Assembly: GCF_004307995.1 (NCBI RefSeq)
Contig: NZ_SIRE01000016.1
Location: forward strand, 181,055 to 245,054
Direction: 5' to 3'
DNA: 64,000 nt
From: Paenibacillus thalictri
Lineage (GTDB): Bacteria; Bacillota; Bacilli; Paenibacillales; NBRC-103111
Shown: positions 60,418 to 64,000 of the stretch, piece by piece
How the letters are laid out: each line of letters starts with the position of its first letter
Position numbering within the stretch: the stretch's first letter is position 1
Position numbers and translations under genes: made by a program
The notes under the pieces: generated by a model
Seen by the model: the letters and a program-made list of their open reading frames with translations, nothing else
What the model was told of the DNA's origin: nothing
Databases searched by the model: none

Positions 60418-61986
60418 TTATTTAATCTCATGAAGTTTGCGGTATGGGAACGGCGACATGCCGACCTGTTTTTTGAACACCTTGCTGAAATAATTCTCGT
60501 CGTCGTAGCCCAGTTGGCCTGCGATATCGGCAATCGACAGAGCGGTGCTTTTCAGCAGCGCTTTTGCTTTATCCATCCGCAAATCGGTCAAATATGCAAC
60601 CACGGTGATGCCGTACGTTTCCTTGAATTTTTTCGAAATATATTGCGTGCTGAAATGAAACTGCTCCGACAATGCCGGCAGCGAAACGTCTTCATGATAA
60701 TGCTTGTCCAAATAGTCCTTTACTTCCTCGATGCCGTGACCAGAGGTGATATTCGGGTTCATGCCGTCGATGAGCAGATGAACCTGCTGAATCAGCATCT
60801 GTTCCCATTCGTCCAAATCGTTGATCCATAGCGGCAAAAAAGGCACTTGCGCATCGCCGCCCACACCGGCCAGTTGTTTCCAGCGGCCGAGCAGTAGATT
60901 CGCTTCCATCGTGCATACCTGAAGTTCCTTCAGCAGCAGTTTGCCTCTGCGTCGTAAAGCATTTGCATGCTTGCCCAAGATGTCCGCGGCAAAAGTTTTA
61001 TTGCCGGTCTCAATCGCCTGTTTCAGCAAAAATTGCTGATTCAGCAGTGCCGGCAGATCCTCTTGAACATTCGCCGCCGCGGCTGCCGAACCGGATAATA
61101 TATCGCCGTTGAGCAGCGCATTTCTCGCTTCAGCAATGATTCCGTGGATTGTCTGCAAATGAGCGCATTCTCCGCTTCTTCCGATCAGCACGTCCAATTG
61201 GATCGTTTGCATCATAGCCCGCTTCAGCCGCTCCAAATAAAAGGTTCCCCCAGCATCGCCGGTTCCGACCTGGCTTTTAAACACAAGCAGCCACTGATAA
61301 TCGTCCAGCCTGCATAAATAATGAGGAAAATGGCTGCCGAACGTGTACTGCGCAATATTGCGGACCGCAAAGGTGAACAACTCCTCATCCAGCATAAAAC
61401 GCTGGTCCAGCACCTTCATCCGGTTTTTCGGGAGAATCAGGGCGATGTGAAGCCGCTGATCGGGCAAGCCGTTTTTCTCCACAATTTTGCGGACGGATGG
61501 CGACAACGGCATTTCCCCGCGAAAATAAGCGGCCAGCTTTTTCTCATCCAGCAGCGCATCCGCTTTCCGCACCACATATTCCCGTTCCGCATCGGTTTGT
61601 CTGGTTTCCGTCTGCTCTTTCCACGCCTGCACCGCTTTATGCAGCGCATCCTCGACATCTTTGCTGCGGAAAGGCTTTAATATATAATCGACCCCGTTCG
61701 CCTGAATGGTCGCGCGGGTATATTCAAAATCGTCATAGCCGCTGATCACGATGACATGGGTGTCGAGACCTTCCTCGCGTATTTTTTTCAGCAGCTCAAT
61801 CCCGTTCATGACCGGCATTTTCATATCGCAGAACATAACGGCCGGTTTATATAATTTCAAGCTTTCCAGCGCCTGAATCCCGTTTTCCGCCATATACCTC
61901 CCGATGACGCCGAATTTCTCCCAATCCACTGACAAATCGATGGCTTCCCTTACATGCGCTTCGTCGTCAACGATCAATACGTTCAT
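60418..61986 (-). CDS. YesN-type response regulator with AraC DNA-binding domain
   Basis: 522 residues: receiver domain with D7-D8, phospho-acceptor Asp54 (MFCDMKMP) and Lys105, a long linker, and a C-terminal AraC double helix-turn-helix (LSEQFHFSTQYISKKFKETYG, FSKVFKKQVGMSPFPYRK). The ATG is one base after the kinase stop, with GGGAGG nine bases upstream. Probably activates the downstream transporter and enzyme genes. Confidence 0.93.
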   Translation of the reverse strand: MNVLIVDDEAHVREAIDLSVDWEKFGVIGRYMAENGIQALESLKLYKPAVMFCDMKMPVMNGIELLKKIREEGLDTHVIVISGYDDFEYTRATIQANGVDYILKPFRSKDVEDALHKAVQAWKEQTETRQTDAEREYVVRKADALLDEKKLAAYFRGEMPLSPSVRKIVEKNGLPDQRLHIALILPKNRMKVLDQRFMLDEELFTFAVRNIAQYTFGSHFPHYLCRLDDYQWLLVFKSQVGTGDAGGTFYLERLKRAMMQTIQLDVLIGRSGECAHLQTIHGIIAEARNALLNGDILSGSAAAAANVQEDLPALLNQQFLLKQAIETGNKTFAADILGKHANALRRRGKLLLKELQVCTMEANLLLGRWKQLAGVGGDAQVPFLPLWINDLDEWEQMLIQQVHLLIDGMNPNITSGHGIEEVKDYLDKHYHEDVSLPALSEQFHFSTQYISKKFKETYGITVVAYLTDLRMDKAKALLKSTALSIADIAGQLGYDDENYFSKVFKKQVGMSPFPYRKLHEIK

Positions 61987-61987
61987 G

Positions 61988-63745
61988 TTATTGTTCCTCC
62001 CGTACCGGTATGATAAAAGTAATTTCCGTCTTCTCGTAAGGTTTGCTGTCGATATGCCACTCGAACGAATCCCCGTATTTCAACCGCAGCCGCTGCAGCA
62101 CGTTGATCAAGCCGATTCCGCCTCCGTCCTTTTTATACGCATGGGGTTCCTCGAATTGCAGCTTCACCTGCTCGATTTCGCTGAAATCCATCCCTTTGCC
62201 GTTATCCATCATCCGGATCGTCAAAAATTGATCATCCACTGTAATGGTCAAATCAATCTCACCCGCACCCAGACCGCTTTCAATGCCGTGAATAATGCTG
62301 TTTTCGACAACCGGCTGCAGGATCATTTTGGGAACCGTGACATGCCGTGCGGCCGGATCGCAAGTGATGCTGTAGAGCAGCTTGCTGGTAAACCGGCTCT
62401 CCTGGAGGGACAAGTAATGCTCGATATGTTCGATTTCCTTTTGCAAATAGACGGTCTCCGTGCTGAAGTCCATGCTGTATCGTAAAATCGCGCCGAGCTG
62501 CGAGATTTTATCGTTGATTTCGTCCACCCGGTGGCGAAGTGCGATGGTGCCGATCGACTGCAGCGTATTGTACAAGAAATGAGGGTTGATTTGCGCCTGC
62601 AGCATCTTCAGCTGAGCCGTGGAAATTTCAATGCGCTGCTGGTATTCCCGAAAAATCATATCTTTTAAATTGCGCACCATCGTCTGAAAGCGCAACTCGA
62701 GAATGCCGATTTCATCTTCCCTTGTTTTGAACTGCTCGACATCGAATTGGCCGATCTCCACCCGGGTCATATTGCGGATAAGCCGTTTAATCGGCGCGAT
62801 CGTCGAATAAGACAGTATAAATGTAAACAAGATAATTAGCGCAAAAGCGCTGAGCTGGATAGCCATCGATTGATCCAGCGTCCGTTTGGCCGACTGGTTA
62901 ATATAATCCGACGGAATAAACTTAATCATCGTCAGCGGTACTCTCAAGTAATTGTCAGCAACTACGATAAAAACCCCTTTTTCCCCGTTGTATTCCCCTG
63001 ACCAATAACCTTGACGGTCCCCGTTCATATTCACGTTGCGCTGCATGTCCTCCAACGAATTTCGCTTATCCGGCAGCCCGCCGGACGTATAAACAAGCTG
63101 ACGGTCTTCATTCATATATAAAAAAACGGTTTCATGACTCGGATCAAACATCTGGTTGCCGAGACGTTCGATTTCATCCAGCGAAAAATAGATCGACAGA
63201 AGGCCAAGCACTGCCGGTTTCGGATAATCGATCAGTTTTTTGTGGATCGCCAAAAAACGCTCGCCGCCCCATTGTTTAATTTCATAACCTGGAACGGACG
63301 CCCACTCCTCCTTGCGCTCAGGTGGCAGCACCTGCTGCGGCAGCGCGCTGAACGAGGAATAGTTGAATTTAGCGTACTTCTGTCCGCTCATTCCGCTGTA
63401 AAAGTTGACCAGCTTGATTTCCGCGCGGCTCGAGAATAAATAGGAAACTTGGCGGTCGATATACGTATCCTGATCGAATCCGGGCTTGTCCAGCCATAAA
63501 TAGCTGAGCAGACTCGGGTCATAATACCAGGAAACCGACAGCTGGTTGAGCTCCTGAAAATATTTTTTCATATTTTCCATGCCGATGTTCATCGTTTTCT
63601 GGTTCAGCTCAATCATGTTCGCTTCCAGCGACGCGGAGGTGGACCGGTACGAGATCAGGTTGGAGCATATAAATGGAATGGCCGTTGCGAGCAGCGTCCA
63701 GACCAGAAGCTTGACAAACAGACTGCGTTTGTACATTGAGCTCAC
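61988..63745 (-). CDS. YesM-type sensor histidine kinase
   Basis: 585 residues: membrane segments at about 8-30 and 297-318 flanking an extracellular Cache-like sensor, HAMP (TIAPIKRLIRNMTRV), His_kinase domain with His389 (NPHFLYNTLQS) and HATPase (VENSIIHG, DNGKGM). First gene of the large minus-strand operon; a promoter-like TATAAT lies 24 bases upstream of its start. Confidence 0.93.
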   Translation of the reverse strand: MSSMYKRSLFVKLLVWTLLATAIPFICSNLISYRSTSASLEANMIELNQKTMNIGMENMKKYFQELNQLSVSWYYDPSLLSYLWLDKPGFDQDTYIDRQVSYLFSSRAEIKLVNFYSGMSGQKYAKFNYSSFSALPQQVLPPERKEEWASVPGYEIKQWGGERFLAIHKKLIDYPKPAVLGLLSIYFSLDEIERLGNQMFDPSHETVFLYMNEDRQLVYTSGGLPDKRNSLEDMQRNVNMNGDRQGYWSGEYNGEKGVFIVVADNYLRVPLTMIKFIPSDYINQSAKRTLDQSMAIQLSAFALIILFTFILSYSTIAPIKRLIRNMTRVEIGQFDVEQFKTREDEIGILELRFQTMVRNLKDMIFREYQQRIEISTAQLKMLQAQINPHFLYNTLQSIGTIALRHRVDEINDKISQLGAILRYSMDFSTETVYLQKEIEHIEHYLSLQESRFTSKLLYSITCDPAARHVTVPKMILQPVVENSIIHGIESGLGAGEIDLTITVDDQFLTIRMMDNGKGMDFSEIEQVKLQFEEPHAYKKDGGGIGLINVLQRLRLKYGDSFEWHIDSKPYEKTEITFIIPVREEQ

Positions 63746-63768
63746 CTTTCCTATTAAAATGTTTGACT

Positions 63769-63795
63769 ATTATATCAAATTTGCCATCTGGACAA
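63769..63795 (-). promoter_or_regulatory. Possible promoter of the YesM-led operon
   Basis: Perfect TATAAT (63769-63774) with TTGTCC (63790-63795) and a short 15-base spacer. The -10 is good; the -35 spacing is not ideal. Confidence 0.45.
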
Positions 63796-63879
63796 TAAGG
63801 TAATATTCGACAAGAAATAAGGAGTTTTTTAATCCCCCCTCAATCCCCCCACCGGGGGACTCCAGGCGCTGCGCCAATG

Positions 63880-63907
63880 TTGTCAGGTTAGCAGAATTTG
63901 GTATAGT
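63880..63907 (+). promoter_or_regulatory. SigA-type promoter reading out of the right edge
   Basis: TTGTCA (63880-63885), 16-base spacer, TATAGT (63902-63907). No gene starts convincingly in the remaining 93 bases; the target is outside the window. Confidence 0.5.
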
Positions 63908-64000
63908 AGAAGTAAATGAGTGAAATGGGCGGATAAACCGTGAAAAAAAGAGCAAGGCTTTATCGGAACGTGCAATACGTATGATCTTCGGGGACGAGTT

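Noticed and set aside
63941..63982. GTG start with AAA-rich codons at the right edge
   Set aside because: The frame stops after 14 codons; the plus-strand promoter at 63880 must serve a gene beyond the window.
1..64000. CRISPR arrays, tRNA or rRNA genes, insertion sequences, prophage genes
   Set aside because: I looked for regular spaced repeats, tRNA-like cloverleaf signatures, transposase motifs and phage structural genes and found none.

Overview
The window looks like chromosomal DNA of a spore-forming, Gram-positive member of the Paenibacillaceae (Paenibacillus or Cohnella type). This is inferred from strong AGGAGG-type ribosome sites, YesM/YesN two-component pairs beside carbohydrate ABC transporters, a T-box leader on ileS, a YhfH-like mini-protein, UgtP-like and TarJ-like enzymes, and intermediate GC content. 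I see no rRNA, tRNA, CRISPR array, insertion sequence or prophage.

Layout. (1) 1-7.8 kb, plus strand: two permeases, a YesM kinase, a YesN regulator and a GH2 beta-mannosidase; this is a manno-oligosaccharide locus whose binding protein lies off the left edge. (2) 8-23.7 kb: small accessory genes, including three DinB-fold proteins, WYL, LysR (two) and HxlR regulators, hydrolases, a Nudix enzyme, an SDR, CapA, the pseudokinase AMPylase SelO, an orphan receptor kinase and an ANT-like nucleotidyltransferase. (3) 23.7-28.7 kb: a long, eukaryote-like ileS behind a T-box, then a YkoP-like gene and a polysaccharide deacetylase. (4) 28.8-37.1 kb: a Ugp-type glycerol-phosphate ABC operon that also encodes a glycerophosphodiesterase and a secreted TagC/helveticin-like propeller, with tandem PhoP-like boxes in front; next to it are a TarJ-like dehydrogenase and a DeoR regulator. 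(5) 37.3-41.2 kb: an MFS transporter, a UgtP-like glycosyltransferase and two small genes. (6) 41.4-45.7 kb: galactarate catabolism, with a GalrD-II-type dehydratase (Tyr90, Arg162, Tyr164), a KDG dehydratase/decarboxylase, a semialdehyde dehydrogenase and a GntR regulator with palindromic operators. (7) 46.2-63.7 kb: one minus-strand run of 16 tightly packed genes, reading YesM, YesN, binding protein, two permeases, Gfo/Idh, ThuA, PdxA, LarA-like, Gfo/Idh, Gfo/Idh, TIM-barrel isomerase, a two-part UxaA-type dehydratase, acylating aldehyde dehydrogenase (DmpF type) and hydroxy-oxo-acid aldolase (DmpG type).

How it works together. Region 7 reads as a complete uptake and breakdown route for an unidentified sugar or sugar acid. 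The sensor and regulator respond to the substrate, the ABC system imports it, and redox and epimerising enzymes remodel it. The UxaA-type pair dehydrates it to a 2-keto-3-deoxy acid, and DmpG/DmpF split this to pyruvate plus an acyl-CoA. The use of DmpFG as the terminal module of a sugar-acid pathway, with no aromatic genes nearby, is the best candidate for an undescribed system. The Ugp-GDPD-TagC-like operon with its predicted Pho boxes is a second one, possibly for scavenging teichoic-acid glycerophosphate. Starts differ from the longest open frame wherever a ribosome site clearly favours an internal codon; these choices are stated in the entries.
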